64,000 bases of DNA, taken from Calliopsis andreniformis. Its lineage: Eukaryota; Arthropoda; Insecta; Hymenoptera; Andrenidae. The notes beneath the pieces were generated by a model. That model ran no database searches. It had not been told where the DNA came from and saw nothing but the letters and a program-made list of their open reading frames with translations. The position numbers and the translations under genes are program-made. This document shows, one piece after another, positions 39,131 through 51,448 of the stretch. The stretch covers positions 10,642,501 through 10,706,500 of the forward strand of contig NC_135069.1 in the NCBI RefSeq assembly GCF_051401765.1, in the 5' to 3' direction. Positions within the stretch are counted from its first letter, which is position 1. Every line of letters begins with the position of its first letter.

Positions 39131-40448
39131 GTTATGAAAGAGACGGACTAGAGCTTATTTAGAACTGCTGGAAGTAAAAGTTTAGTGAAATAATATACGT
39201 TGGGCAAGATATTTTGCGGTAAATATTGATTCAAGTGAGACAGTTTTAGGTTAGGATCTCTGAGTTTTGCAATTTTTTAAATCGAAGCTAAGATATGTTG
39301 CTGGAATGCCACGCCCTCGGGAAAATATTGAAAATCAAAAATATAAAATTCTTGATGAGGGTAGCAGGAAAATTACTAACAACAGGGACTTCTTTAAGAA
39401 TTTTTTCCAAAGTATCCATGAGACTTTTTAATACGAGAGTTTTGCTCACTTCTTTATTCACGGTTAGAGAATAATCAATAATTTTTTCAATACGCAATAA
39501 CAGAAATTGCGAAAGTTATCTAATGAGATATATAGGCTGTTTCGATACACGGGTTTGGATGATTGACATGATTGTGGTTGCTCTGCTTATTTGAAACGAA
39601 TGAATGATCAACTATTTTGATTAGTAAGGACACAGTTATGGTCTAAAGTACGGAAAAGAAAATATCTTGATATTTAAAGAAATGGCAGATCTTTGAAGTT
39701 GAAGTATCGATTTTCGTATGTTTTCGTATCTATCAAAGATAAAAAAATAGAAAAAGACATCACATTTTAATATCCCTAGCCTAATAAACCATAACTGTAT
39801 CCTTACCAATTAAAATGATTTATCATTCGTTCGTTTTAAATGAATAGAACGTCCGCAGTCGTGTCAGCCATGGTCAGTATACATATATACAGTATATCAT
39901 TACATAACTTTTGCAATTGTATATTAAACAAATTGTTGATTATTGTGTTTTTCGTTCTCTCAACTAGAAAACCCCCTTAAATACAGCATTAAGAAAATAG
40001 TAGATTACCATTCGATAACCATTTTATGACTATTAGATAAAGTTTGCTAAGAAAATTTTATTTTTGTTTAAAATTAAGAATAATATAAATCAATGTATTA
40101 AAAGATTGATTGAAGAAACACAGATTGATGAAAAGAAACACTTTTCACATTGTTATGTCGCCTAATAAAAGATACAAGCGTTAAAAATACTATTTTAATA
40201 ACACTAGTAGAATAGAAGTAATACAAAGGAGCAACATTGAATTAATGAACAATAAATCAAGTACAAAATTCGGTGATATAGTCAAATTATTAGAATTGCT
40301 GCTCCATTTATAAAAAGTACTATTAAATATAAAAACATTACCAAGGAAAACTTCCAAAAACTCTATGACAAATTAACCTCATCTGACTTGCAAATTTCAT
40401 AACACAATTTACAAGACATAAAAAATAATAAAGTACTGTATTAACATT
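39131..40448. other. AT-rich non-coding stretch
   Basis: I see nothing to annotate. Confidence 0.4.
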
Positions 40449-40637
40449 ATGAAATCGTTACACACAGTGTCCACAGAACAGTTGCAGCATCCAAACATAC
40501 CAATATCCACAGGAACCAACTCGAATAGCGTGGTCAAAGAAAAAGGAAAAGGGTCTAAGAGACTCTCGTCGGTTTCAGAAGCAGTATATCGCGGATTATA
40601 TGACAAACCTGTTAACACGAGCGGTGGCGTAAAGCAG
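40449..40637 (+). CDS. Possible 5' coding exon (unrecognised; phase-compatible with ci)
   Basis: This is a plus-strand open segment of 63 codons. It starts at an ATG preceded by an in-frame stop (about 40419) and ends at CAG|GTAACG, an acceptable donor. The translation is compositionally protein-like, with LQHPNIPISTGTNSNS near the start and SKRLSSVSEAVYRGL later. It is neither low-complexity nor stop-derived. The exon ends in phase 0. I recognise no homologue in insect Ci or elsewhere. It could be an N-terminal exon of the same transcript as the ci exons that begin at 46550, an exon of another gene, or chance. Confidence 0.25.
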
Positions 40638-40859
40638 GTAACGAGTTGGCGGTAATCGTGATCCGTGGACTCTAAGTAAAGTCAAACAGTCGACTCGGTT
40701 GTCTTTGCTCAGCAAACTCGTGCCAGTGCGAAGCCAATATTTAGACAGGGTCCGGCTCAAACATCGTAATACGCGTTGAAACGTTATGACACGCGCCAAT
40801 TGCTGTCTCTATTTCCCACTTGCTCCTTAATTCCCGCGCAACGACATGTACCATATGAT

Positions 40860-43000
40860 CGATATTATTGCAGATATAACGACGCAATTTCCCATAAAAT
40901 GATAACATTTATGCGAGGAAGCTGTTTCAGCTTCATTTGATGGCAGAATTCGCTAGAGGTATCTTTGGTCTAAAAAGAAAACAATATACATATAAATTAT
41001 TTCATTGTTACTGATATAGTGATAATAACCGTTACAGGTCGAATATATAATACTTTCAGTGGTGGCATTTAAAATTTGTCAGAAGTGTTAATATATCACA
41101 GTACAATTATTGTGGAAACAATATTCGACTTCTCTTTCTTGTAGAATTGAATTCGAAGTGATCCAGTATTTAATTTCTGGAACATTTGGAATCTGATTTT
41201 GTTAAGTTTGAAATAATGTTAAAAGACAAGAGGTTGATTCAAATTAATGCTTTAAAAATAACATGCAACAACAAAAAAGTAATCATTTTTAGTTTCCAGA
41301 AAATGGAGTAAGAGAATTAAATCTCTTACCTCTCATAGAATTATTATCATTATTTATAATCAGTCAAATAGTTGTGTATTTCTACATTAATTAAAGCAAC
41401 AAAATGACCAAATGGAACTTTTGACCATGTTTTCGATTAAACCCTATCGGTTATGATAAGTGTATAACTGGTTTAGAAATCATTGATTTATGGCTACCAC
41501 GTTCCTTGAATTAGTTTTTCTCACGCTGTAACAAGAACCATATAAAATTTTATTCGAGAGAAGAGTCGTGTAGTTCCCAAAGCTGTTTCCGAGATAGAAA
41601 TTTATGGTAGAAACGACGACAGACATAAATATCGGGGATTTCTTTGAGGAACACGCCTAGGAATGCAGGAAACAGTTTGGTGGTGTCAAACGAAATCGAT
41701 TTAAAGACGGTTGTTAAAATACCACTACGTGACGTTAATGGCTTTCTGTCAGTCTTACGATCTCGTGAACATCCTTTGTTCACATCTTCATTTTGTTGTG
41801 TTAAATAACAATTAGGGGTAACTGAAATTCTTGAAGCAAACCCTTTATTATTTTGTTTCTCTGTTGTACCCTGCCTGGTTTATATGTATAATTAAAAAAA
41901 TTATAACTGACACATTAAATCAGATATGAATAAAAATATGCAACAATAATTCGAGTTCCCACCTTGCTAATATGCATACGAACCTAAATTGCCGGAGGAT
42001 CGGCAGACCGTAAAATTTAAACATGAAAGTTTTACACGAAAATGATTAAAGCGTTAGAGAACCTCAAGAATAGAAAAGCATGTAATTTTCTTTAAAAACA
42101 TACTATGATGTATAAAATATGTTAAGTACTCTTATGTTCAAGAATAAAGATAATAGTTACATAATTTAATTTTGGAAAATGAAACCGAGATATATTTTAA
42201 AAAAATATTTGAAACATTTATTGCAAAAATGAAAATTTATGAATTTCTTATCAGGTAAATAGGACAAAAAAAAGCAAAGAATTGAAAACATATGCAGGTA
42301 TTGTTAAATTATGTTAAAACCAAAAATTGGAATAGATATCTCAGGTATAATCATAAGAAAATAGTACTTATTATTTAAGAATATTTGACACAACCAAATT
42401 AAATTATCAGAGTTCTTACGAGTAATCTAATTTCAATCATATTATGCTTATGATGCTATTGTATGAAAACTGAATTTGCTATTAAATTTTCATACTTATT
42501 AGATCATTTAAAGATTAAAAGAAGAAAACGAACATATATGACAACTCAGATTAAAATTTTCATGCATAAAAATTGCACACTATTATCTGCTATAGCTGAT
42601 AAACGACTCATTGATTGCCCTAAATAGCTAATCGAATAGAGTTCAATTTTAACCCCTTCAAAACCAATTTTTGGAGTTGCTAGAGAAATTCCTTTTTTTA
42701 AATTATAAATAAAAAGACTGTAGAAGCTTTATGTAGAATTTAAGCTGTCTAGGTCATTAGTTTTAGAACCACTCAAGAACTGTTGCTGTGTACATGCAAT
42801 GTTGAACGTGAAAGGATTGAACACAGTGTCCACATCATCAAAATTCCTAACTTGATAATCTTTCTCCAAGAAACGAAGTCGTTTTACACACTGACTTAAA
42901 CTTCAATTCAAACATACTACCGTTTTACGTGATTTATTTTTTTATCCCTAACAGTCATTGAAAACAGCTGACACAACATTAACCTCCACCAAAAATATCA
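40860..43000. other. AT-rich non-coding stretch
   Basis: No exon, repeat or RNA gene was recognised. A GC-richer patch lies at 41540-41780. Confidence 0.4.
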
Positions 43001-43520
43001 TCAGAATTCTCGCTCAGTAAATGGCAGGATCCTCCAGTTTCCCTAAGAATTTCCCATCGCCCAAGAGAAATGCCTCGAATGCACGACCTTGGCAGTGAAT
43101 TACGTACTTCAACTTCTCGGCAACTTTCGCTGGCGCAGAGCAAGCTACATGCTGCTCGACGAGTTTTCAATAAAGATTTCAGCCACCTGACGTTCTTTGT
43201 AATTCCACGAAGAATTCTGGACGCGTGTCGAGATATCGTCGTAAAGAGTCACTAACGATGCGACCGGGCGAAGAGAATATCTTTGAAGGTACGAGACACG
43301 CGTCATTTCCTGATGTTTCGAGCGTGGCGAACGACCGTCAGTCAAAACGCGAGGCGCTCTCCTTCGTGGGGACCCTATTTCCTCTGTGCCACTCTATCTT
43401 TTAGTGAACCAGAGCAAAGCGCGGCGAACTTCTCAGATTTCGTGCGTATAAAGCGATTTTCTGTGCCCTGCTGTTGGAAGCTTCGTCCCGTAAATTACTT
43501 TTCTTTTCGTAAGTGATTTA
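43001..43520. other. GC-richer non-coding island
   Basis: Short frames on both strands have no family resemblance. It is a candidate regulatory block near the possible 5' end of ci. Confidence 0.25.
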
Positions 43521-44505
43521 TTTTCAAATTACGACGTATTTAATTAATGGCGAATTGTGGTATTGTGTTTCCCATTTTGGGAGGCAATCATGTGGTTTTA
43601 TGAATACTTTTCAGTGCACTTCTGGCAACTATAGATCATTTTCTTTATTTTGGAAGATTGAAGTCATTCAATAGTTTTGTAGTGTAAACGTTTGTGTAAT
43701 GTTAGGAATTTTATGTTGGTTTTTAGTTTGTTATATTTTTTAGTGTTTTTTTTTTTAGTTCAGGAGACTGTTCTCTTTTTCAATTTTTATCAGTTTTATT
43801 TTAGGCTCAGTCCATTATTATTTATGATTAAAAGGAACGAAGGAAACTGAAACTTAACGCTTCTTTTGAACTTATTTGTATAACTTTAAAGCAGAAAATT
43901 AGCACCACTTGAGGACCCTACAAATTGCTGATAATTTTTGAGTGACACAAAATGTATTTGAAGGTACAGAATGCATATTTATTAATACGTATTCCGTGCC
44001 TAACGAATAGTCTAAGGTTAAAAGCAAGCCAGACAAGCACTCTTTGTGATTCTTAAATTTGCCAAGAGGTTTTTTGTAACCAGCTTTTATGATACACCTT
44101 TGTCCAGAAGACTGGGCAAAGAAAAAGAAGTAAATCACTGTCAGGGAGAAATTTACCAGGAAACAAGTTTACCATTGGTAGAAGACACCTGTTCTGTCGT
44201 CGAAAGGACAAAAATAGAATCTTTGACAGAGAGATACACGCCATTTGTCGCGGCTTTGAGCGTGTCGTAATTTCATTTGTCAAATGAGCAGCCGTCTTTT
44301 TACATTGTCTTTTTGAGATGATTAATTTGTCGTCTGCGCTACTTCCCCTTTGAATGAAATCTTCTGTGTTCCTTTAAATGCTTTTCTTATGAAAGAAATT
44401 AATATTCAGTGTACTTATTTTATCAATTTAAGGATCTCTTTCTTTGTAATTTTAACTCTCTGTTCATCAATTTAGCATTTTCAACTGAAACATTGAACTC
44501 TAAGA

Positions 44506-44576
44506 TAGTTATAACATTTTTTTTTTTTTTTTTTTTTTTTATTTAGTATTTAAAGTCGTTGTAGTTATAACATTTT
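44506..44576 (-). mobile_element. Very short retro-insertion with 15-bp target duplication
   Basis: The 15-base sequence TAGTTATAACATTTT occurs at 44506-44520 and again at 44562-44576. Between the copies are 20 further T (44521-44540) and 21 unique bases. Perfect flanking repeats of this length around a homopolymer T run are the signature of target-primed reverse transcription, read here as a poly(A)-tailed RNA inserted on the minus strand. Only a stub of the donor's 3' end remains, so the source RNA cannot be named. Confidence 0.65.
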
Positions 44577-44970
44577 GTTCCATTTGTTCTGTGGTATTTT
44601 TCTATCAGTGCTCAATTGTTTTAATGTAAGATTAAGTAACGAAGGAAATTTTTCGAAGAAATGTTACTCAAAGAGATTCCAATTGTTTTATTTTATTTTT
44701 ATTAAGAACGCAACATTTGTAAGAAGCTATAAGAGTATTAGAAATTGAAAGCATAAACAATTTTCAGATATCCAGACACCATGATGCTGTGTAGGAGAAT
44801 TTTTCTCAACAGTTTTATTTTCTAATAATCAAAATTGCATATGAACCATTTAGCTAGGAAACACAATTTTTCTAATGATGCAATTTCCATTTTCATTTAC
44901 GCCAGGGTTGCCAGGAAGTTCTTCATTGGCATTGAGAATTAGATTCAGTCATCGATCTGTGACGTAGCAG

Positions 44971-45233
44971 GAAGTAGAGAAAGAAGAAGTTGAAGTCGTT
45001 GGTGGGAAACTAGGATTGCCAATGCCAAGCAACGCTTCCTTCAAGTCCCAGTTTTCCACCACCGATCTTAACTTACACATGCCCTCTGCAGTCCCTATTT
45101 CTCCACAGATCGATGACAGTTCAATTGTTTGCACAGATGAGGAATCTCCTAGAAACCCTGGCTTACATAGTGTTTGTGCATGTAAATGGAGTAACATTGG
45201 ACATCATGGAACAGTTAAATCTATAGCAGTAAG
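44971..45233 (+). CDS. Possible internal coding exon (unrecognised; phase-compatible with ci)
   Basis: The segment is open from GTAGCAG| at 44970 to AAG|GTAGAA, with donor GT at 45234-45235 and 263 bases. It starts in phase 0 and ends with two bases of a codon. The next exon at 46550 begins with exactly one base before its first full codon, so joining would read ...SIAV-R-LTSSATA.... The upstream candidate at 40449-40637 ends in phase 0, which also fits. The translation is protein-like (SFKSQFSTTDLNLHMPSAV, then IDDSSIVCTDEESPRNPG) but I recognise no family. The acceptor lacks a good pyrimidine tract. The reverse strand is also open over much of the interval, which weakens the case. Confidence 0.3.
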
Positions 45234-45512
45234 GTAGAACGACCTCTCACATTTTCAAAGAATTCGAGTTAAGACCCCGATGGAGATATAGAATATAGAA
45301 TTTAGAATTTAAAATTTATACAATATAGAATTTTTAAAAAGAAGAAAAGATATTAAAGCAACCTTTTTACACAAAAATAAGGACACAAGGAAGGTGATCA
45401 AATCTATCATACAATAGTATAATAAAGTGATCACAAATACGAGAAATTATAAACACATTTACATGAGATTAGTATTGAGGAGTCTTACTTAAGAAGAAGA
45501 AAAAGGGAAATG

Positions 45513-45666
45513 TACACAACCGTGCATAAGTATTTGGACACTTTCACATTATTGGAAATTCATGAAATATCTCTAATCAAACCTATGCTATAGAATTTTA
45601 GTTGAAGTGTCCTTTATGCATTTCCCAGAATATGAAAGTGTTCAAATACTCATGCACGATAGGGTA
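45513..45666. mobile_element. TA-flanked Tc1/mariner-type miniature element
   Basis: The left end TACACAACCGTGCATAAG and the inverted right end TACCCTATCGTGCATGAG continue into GTATTTGGACACTTTCA and GTATTTGAACACTTTCA. This gives about 29-base terminal inverted repeats with few mismatches. The outer TA dinucleotides and the AGTATTTGGACAC motif are typical of Tc1-like elements. The whole unit is only 154 bp, with no coding sequence. Confidence 0.7.
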
Positions 45667-46549
45667 CAGTTTTATTTAAAGGTGTCAATCACATGATCAC
45701 CTAAGATAAAGGAATGAACTTTTAATACACTTTAAACAAAAACACAAGTCCATAAGATAGTATTAAAGTTGAAAGCTTTAACTCTCCAAAGCACAAAAAC
45801 TAAAGAAACTAAAAAGGCCCAGTCGCCCAGAAATTTCATTCTCATAAAATTCAAAACTCCTTAGAGAATTACTAGGGCGCTTCAAATAATTTTAATTCTT
45901 CAAGATAGCATAATAAATATACCCCTATTTATATTCAGGTACTAAAAACAGGTACACTTAACTCCACCATGTGTTGTGTTCCGTTAACTCAATATTTTAT
46001 TACAAACGAAACTTACAACAATAGTATTACAAAACGAAAAACGTACACTTGACAACGTTCAATAGATATTCGTATATAAGTCCTAGACAATTCAGTGAAC
46101 TGTTGCTGACGAATAGTAGTAAAAGTCTAACTCTCGAAACCAGCATTGGATATATATATACCTGTTTTTAGCGATATATATATTCGATATATATATATGT
46201 TCGGAAATTTTAAGAGTGGGGTTGTTTTGGATGTAATAGATTATCAAGGGATGAGACACTGAGAATAAGGTTTGAAAATGGATAAGAAATGAGTAACTGA
46301 GGACAGGGTTCACGGATGACTCATGAAAAGGACTCACGAAGGAAAGAATTTGAGTACACATTGATTATTAGTTCAGCTTTGCAGATGTACGATAGAGATA
46401 GAGAAAAATTCAGAGTTGACATACAACAATGCTTCAAGGAGTCAAACGCCAACCTCTCAGATCATCTCTTCTCCAACCGCCGAGATATTCTTCACTTTTA
46501 CGAACTGTTTCCCAAGGATAAGAAGCTAAGATTGTCACAAATGTTCCAG

Positions 46550-46818
46550 ATTGACCAGCAGCGCAACGGCAATCGGCAGTGCAGCCACCGGCGGCGGTGG
46601 CGGAGCGAGTAGCGGTGCGAGCAGCGGCGCTGGCGGCGGCACTGGTAGCGGAGGTGGCGGGGCTGCCGGCAACGGGACTTCCGGCGGTGACTTCCTCCGC
46701 AGAAGTCACCCCCTCTCGGACCACACGGCCCTGCATCCCGCCTACCGGCTCAACTACATGGACCACCTTTACCACCAGCTCCAGGCCTCCACGCACAGTC
46801 CCAACGCCTCGTTACACG
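46550..46818 (+). CDS. ci: ci exon: N-terminal Gly-rich region and HPAYRLNYMDHLYHQL motif
   Basis: This exon encodes part of the N-terminal half of Cubitus interruptus, the Gli-family zinc-finger effector of Hedgehog signalling. It is full-length activator when the pathway is on and a processed repressor when it is off (established knowledge). The reading begins LTSSATAIGSAATG and passes through a Gly/Ser/Ala-rich run over about 30 residues. It ends LSDHTALHPAYRLNYMDHLYHQL, then STHSPNASLHG. HPAYR-YM--LY corresponds to the HPAYRIPGYMEQLYSLQ segment of fly Ci. The acceptor is taken as TTCCAG|A at 46549; an in-frame stop at 46527 excludes much earlier starts, but the exact border is uncertain. 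The donor is CACG|GTAATT at 46819, leaving one base of a Gly codon that fits the next exon. Continued reading into the intron to 46976 is fortuitous. Confidence 0.85.
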
Positions 46819-48611
46819 GTAATTATCCTCGCTTGTACTTATTCCGAGATAATAAAAGCGATAGGGGACGGGGACGTCGTCTAATTTCGACAACATGCCC
46901 GTGGAGCTTGAAATTTATTCGCCTACTTGCTGTCGACGCTGACGGTAACGTCCGTGGCTTCAGCTGTTGGTGGTGAGACGGTAGTCTTTGGTGGAATGTT
47001 TTTGAAGGTATTCTTGAGATTGTAATATGGTAGGTCTGGGATTTGGGGGGAGTTTTGGGTTAAGTAATTGTTACTCTCTTATTGAGTAATTCTTTTTTTT
47101 TATTATTGTATATTGTTAAGTAGGTATACCTCTGTATTTGAACTATTATTGGCTAACATAGAATGATATCTTAATGACTATATCACACGTAGAACAGAGA
47201 TGTCATAAAAGCAGGACTACGCCTCGCGTAGAGAAGGCTGTTGGACAACTGCGCGTTCATAACATAACAAAATAAAAGACGACTTAAGATTTAAAAAATA
47301 AGGACTAATTTTTGGAAGTAACAAAATAATAGAAGAAATCGTATTAATTCAATAATAGGGAATTGTTAGTGTTAATTGATCAACTATGTACGGTATTAAT
47401 TTTTTGTTTGATGTGTATACTTTCATTTTATGTCAGTTAAATACCTATGAACAAAAAAATTAGAAATAAAGGACAATGTTAAAAAGTGATCATTTCTGAA
47501 CTCCTAGGACAGGAAAAAAATTCTTTATGTCATGAATATACGTTCACTATTACACTTAGAAACGAAAAATGTGGCAATCATTCTTTCTGAAAAAAAGTAA
47601 CGAAGAAGATGGGTTTATATAAAAACAAGATTGTGATTTAAAAACTTTTTTTAATTATTAAATTAAATTAATATTAGTTTATAATATATAAACTATAATT
47701 AAAAAATATTATTTTTATTATAAAAAATAATTTATAATTATATATATAAATAATTTAATTAACTGAAATGATAGTATCATCAGGTATCTATTAAATTCAT
47801 TTAGTACGTAAAACAAGGATTTATGAAATTGATACTTAATAAAACAAAACAAAATGAGAAATAATTAATAATAAAAATGGCTGTATCATGGATATCATAA
47901 AAACAATAATTGCATCTAGAATTACTTACTCTAGAAGTAACAAGTGTTATAATAAACTAAGGTAGGCGTTGCAACTATTTAATTGATTATAAAAACTGTT
48001 CCAAGTGACATGTTGCATGTTTATTCATTGTTCCCACCGTAAGATTTTTTGGTATGAAGAATTTTTCACAAAGAAAAATCCTGTGTAGACATGGAAGCAT
48101 TAGCACAATTTGTTTAGAAAAAAGATTATTGTTTGAAATACCTAGAAAAGGTAGAATAAATAAAAAATCACAATTTTTTAAAACCGATCGAATATATTAT
48201 TTGAATATTTTACTAATTGATATTATCCATTATGATGCACAAAATTCGTCGTACCCAAGAGTTTTTAGATTCCAAAAGTAACTTTTTAAGTGGCATCATA
48301 GTAATAATATTTTAATATTCGCATTTTCCTATTATTTTTCGTTTATGAATATCTACAATAGAAGAAGTAATTTTAGTAACATAGAATACCTTCTCTGCTG
48401 CTCAATGAAAACGCTGAGAAGCTATATGAAAAGGACCCGCATTTCCGGCGGAAGAATCTCTTTAGGAAGCAACAAAAGTTCTTTGAATCTAGTCCACCGT
48501 ATGAGTTTTACGATATTCGATATAATACTTCCTACTTAAGATTGATGAAACAAAATTTGGACTACTTTTCAATTATTAACAATTCACTTTATCTCTTCTT
48601 GAATTTTTCAG
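46819..48611 (+). other. ci: ci intron (1.8 kb)
   Basis: The intron runs from GTAATT at 46819 to TTTTTCAG at 48611. It is AT-rich and includes a strongly AT, palindrome-prone tract at about 47640-47765. No element or exon is recognised inside. Confidence 0.75.
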
Positions 48612-48701
48612 GACTGGGTGGTTTGGGGCCCGAATACCTGCTGCACGCTGCGGGGCCAGCGAGCAGCCTTGCCTCCTCGGAATTCCCGTTTTCCATCGAC
48701 G
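48612..48701 (+). CDS. ci: ci exon: GLGPEYLLHA...FPFSIDG segment
   Basis: This 90-base exon lies between a strong acceptor (GAATTTTTCAG at 48611) and a consensus donor (G|GTAAGT at 48702). It reads LGGLGPEYLLHAAGP and then SSLASSEFPFSIDG, with a Gly codon split at the left border and one base carried over at the right. The end matches the SLASTDFHFSVDG segment of fly Ci and the start resembles the vertebrate Gli SPAEYYHQ region. This is the stretch just before the SPR...SRKR core in all Gli proteins. Phase agrees with both neighbouring exons. Confidence 0.9.
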
Positions 48702-49879
48702 GTAAGTTTTGCATGTTTAGTTTTACATTAATGTTATTTTACAATCTTCATGGAAAGAAAGTTATTTAGGAAAGTTGAAGTTCATTTTCCTCCCTGAACA
48801 AAAAGGAGAATTCCAAGAATATTGTAAAAATTTACCAAAGTTCTGCTGAAAAATTGTGCCCTTTATATTGTTATAGGAATTGAACTTAAGTTTATTTGAG
48901 AATTAGTGTTCCGGTTTTCACTTTAGATGTACAAAGTGTATTTGCAAACCCTTTCCCTATGCTAAATCTATGCTAACAATGTTTGCATTAGTGTGATTAC
49001 TGTGAGTGCAAAAAGTTTTATTCCTTAAAAGAACTTGCTAACACTGTTTACTTAGTTTTGATCTACTTTGAATAATTTCAATACTAAAATTGAACCATGC
49101 TCCATCTGATTTTAAATTAATTATAAACGTCTACAAAATTTAACAGCAGTTTTCTATATATATTGTATATACTTGGAACTAAAGATAATAAGAATTATTT
49201 TTAAAATACAAATTGTAAGAAATATATTTGTCTTGAGATAGTTATTCTTTTGTTTTATTTTTTCAATACTAATAAAACTACTTAAAATCTAACAGAATAA
49301 TTATAAACGTATATCCCTAGTTAAATTAACATTTTGTAATCTAGGCTACATATTGACAATTCTCATTAATGTTAATATTATTTATTAAGTTAACGTTCAC
49401 GAACATAAGAACGCAAGAGATCACACCTTAGTCAAAGAGAGATAACAGAGGGATCCCAATACTGTTCTAAATTTTTAAATTTCATTCGATTTTAAATTTT
49501 CAAATCTTCAGGTTTTCAAATATTCTATATACTAATTTTCAACTTTTTTAACTTCTCAAATTTGAATTTCCAAGTTTTCAATGATTCAAAGCTTTAATAG
49601 GTATTTTCAAATTTGCAATTCACAAATCTTCAAACTCTTTACTGCTCCCCTATTTAGTTTCCAATTTCTGATATTTTGTATTTGAGTTCTAAGAACTCAA
49701 AATTTCACCTTGTTACGATAAGGGTTAACAAAAATGACTAAGATCACTGTTCAATTTGCATTAAAAATTCTTCTGAATGTATCTAAGTAGCTAATGCGTT
49801 AAATTAATGTCACTCGCTAGAGATACAGTTTCTCCAAAATTCAACCGCCTAGAATACTTGATTTCGGTTCACTGAACAG

Positions 49880-50130
49880 GCACGCAGAAACTTTTTGGTT
49901 GGTCCGCTTGGAGCCGACAAGTGAATCAAATAAAAGATCCTGATGCATGGTACGCGCAGCTAGCCGTAGGTGTAGTAGCGCTAGCAGCAGGTAGGAGATC
50001 GACCGGTTAAGAGGCCGAGAGGCTAAAAGACGACTGAAAGGGTAAACGGGGCCTCGTTAGTCACCACCGCCGCATAATTGAATCGACTTGGAGCGACACG
50101 ACCTCATTAACACCTTAGCGCCTATCCTAC
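49880..50130. promoter_or_regulatory. GC-rich block inside ci intron
   Basis: This is a compact GC-rich block in AT-rich intron sequence, with GCTAGCCGTAG and GCTAGCAGCAG as near repeats. Introns and flanks of developmental regulators often carry enhancers in such conserved blocks. Here that is inference from composition only. Confidence 0.25.
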
Positions 50131-51009
50131 AGGTTGTCTCACGTTTCTTCTTCTTCCTCCTGCTGCTCCTCTTCCTCCTATTCATCTCGATTTGCAGCTC
50201 CTGTTTCTTTGTCACAATTTTAACGTCTAGTCAAATTATGTGCAAGTAAATTCTCAATTTTTTAAAAATTAAAGCATCACTTAGCAACATGAAAGTTTAT
50301 GATATTGTTAAAATATTTCAAAGGGATGTAGGTTCAGAAAGAGCCCATTAATGGATAAATTCTTTTATGTCAGTAATAATATTGTCACAGATTGACTGTG
50401 CAAATTTGTCAAGGTTGACTATGCTTATCTTAGCAAGAGAAAACTAAAGAAGTGCTCAGTATCAATATGTACTGTTAATGTATTGTACCTCGATGCTCTG
50501 TTCAATTATTTGGTTTCTCATGCACTATTGTTCACAAGTATTTGGTTGTCGTGACTTATAGGCAATTCTTATATTGAGATTCATGAGAATGTATTTGAAA
50601 ATTTATTTATTATCAATTAGGGTTTCGTGATCATGAGAATTCCTACTGAACAGAATTCTTTCAAAAAATGAATGGACTTAGCTGTCGTCCTCCTATCCTA
50701 AGTCATACTGACAGTTCTGCCATGCTTGCGTAGTCGATCTCTACTTTGATGTGCATGTTTTAATTTACAATCTGTTTTTGACTGATTGTGTATTCATTAT
50801 CTACATTTATTTAATACATTGAAATAAATTTATTTTATACAAATTCATTTAACAATAAATATTAAATACTTGACATTGAATATTCAACAACAATAACAGA
50901 AAGAATAAAAAGTCCATCCAGAACGATTCCATTAGTCTTTTAATTCCGTTTCTTCCGTTCAGTCCCATAAATTTACGTATCGTCACGACTTGAATATTTG
51001 AAGCGGCCT

Positions 51010-51350
51010 GTAGCGTGTTAGTATGGACCGAGTAGCATCGAGTGAACTGCGCCGATCGGAGTGGCCGATTGCACCAATTTACATGTCTCAATTCCATGTT
51101 AGTCCTGCGAGGGGCAGGAGGGAGGGAGGATTGGAACGTACGGATCGTGTAGAGTCCAGAGGGTCGTGGGTCACGAGGACGCTCGGGGTGGGACGAAGGG
51201 ATTCGCTGAGAATCGTTCGCATATTCATTAAAGTCCAGGACTTCGACGAGCGAGAGCAACCCTCTGCGTCGAACAGATACGGCGATCGATTTGCTTTGCT
51301 TATGGAAAAAGCCTATTTGGGAATCATGCTCAACGAAGAGAAAGAGTCCT
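51010..51350. promoter_or_regulatory. GC-rich block inside ci intron
   Basis: The block is open on both strands (51023-51379 plus, 51382-50849 minus), and neither translation has recognisable domains. It is best read as a non-coding block. An alternative exon is not excluded. Confidence 0.25.
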
Positions 51351-51448
51351 GTGGTAATTATATGCGCTTTAACTCTTAGCATACCAAGGGTAATTCAGAA
51401 ATTCCACTAGTATTTCTCTAACACCAGTAACTTTATATTATTAAACTT

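Noticed and set aside
46316..46612. Plus-strand open frame overlapping the ci exon start, with a protein-like middle (MYDRDREKF...)
   Set aside because: It is in a different frame from ci and ends inside the Gly-rich coding region. It has no recognisable homology, so I treat it as chance.
46819..46976. Continuation of the ci reading frame past the HPAYR exon
   Set aside because: The donor CACG|GTAATT at 46819 and the phase match with 48612 show that it is intron. The translated extension has no Gli similarity.
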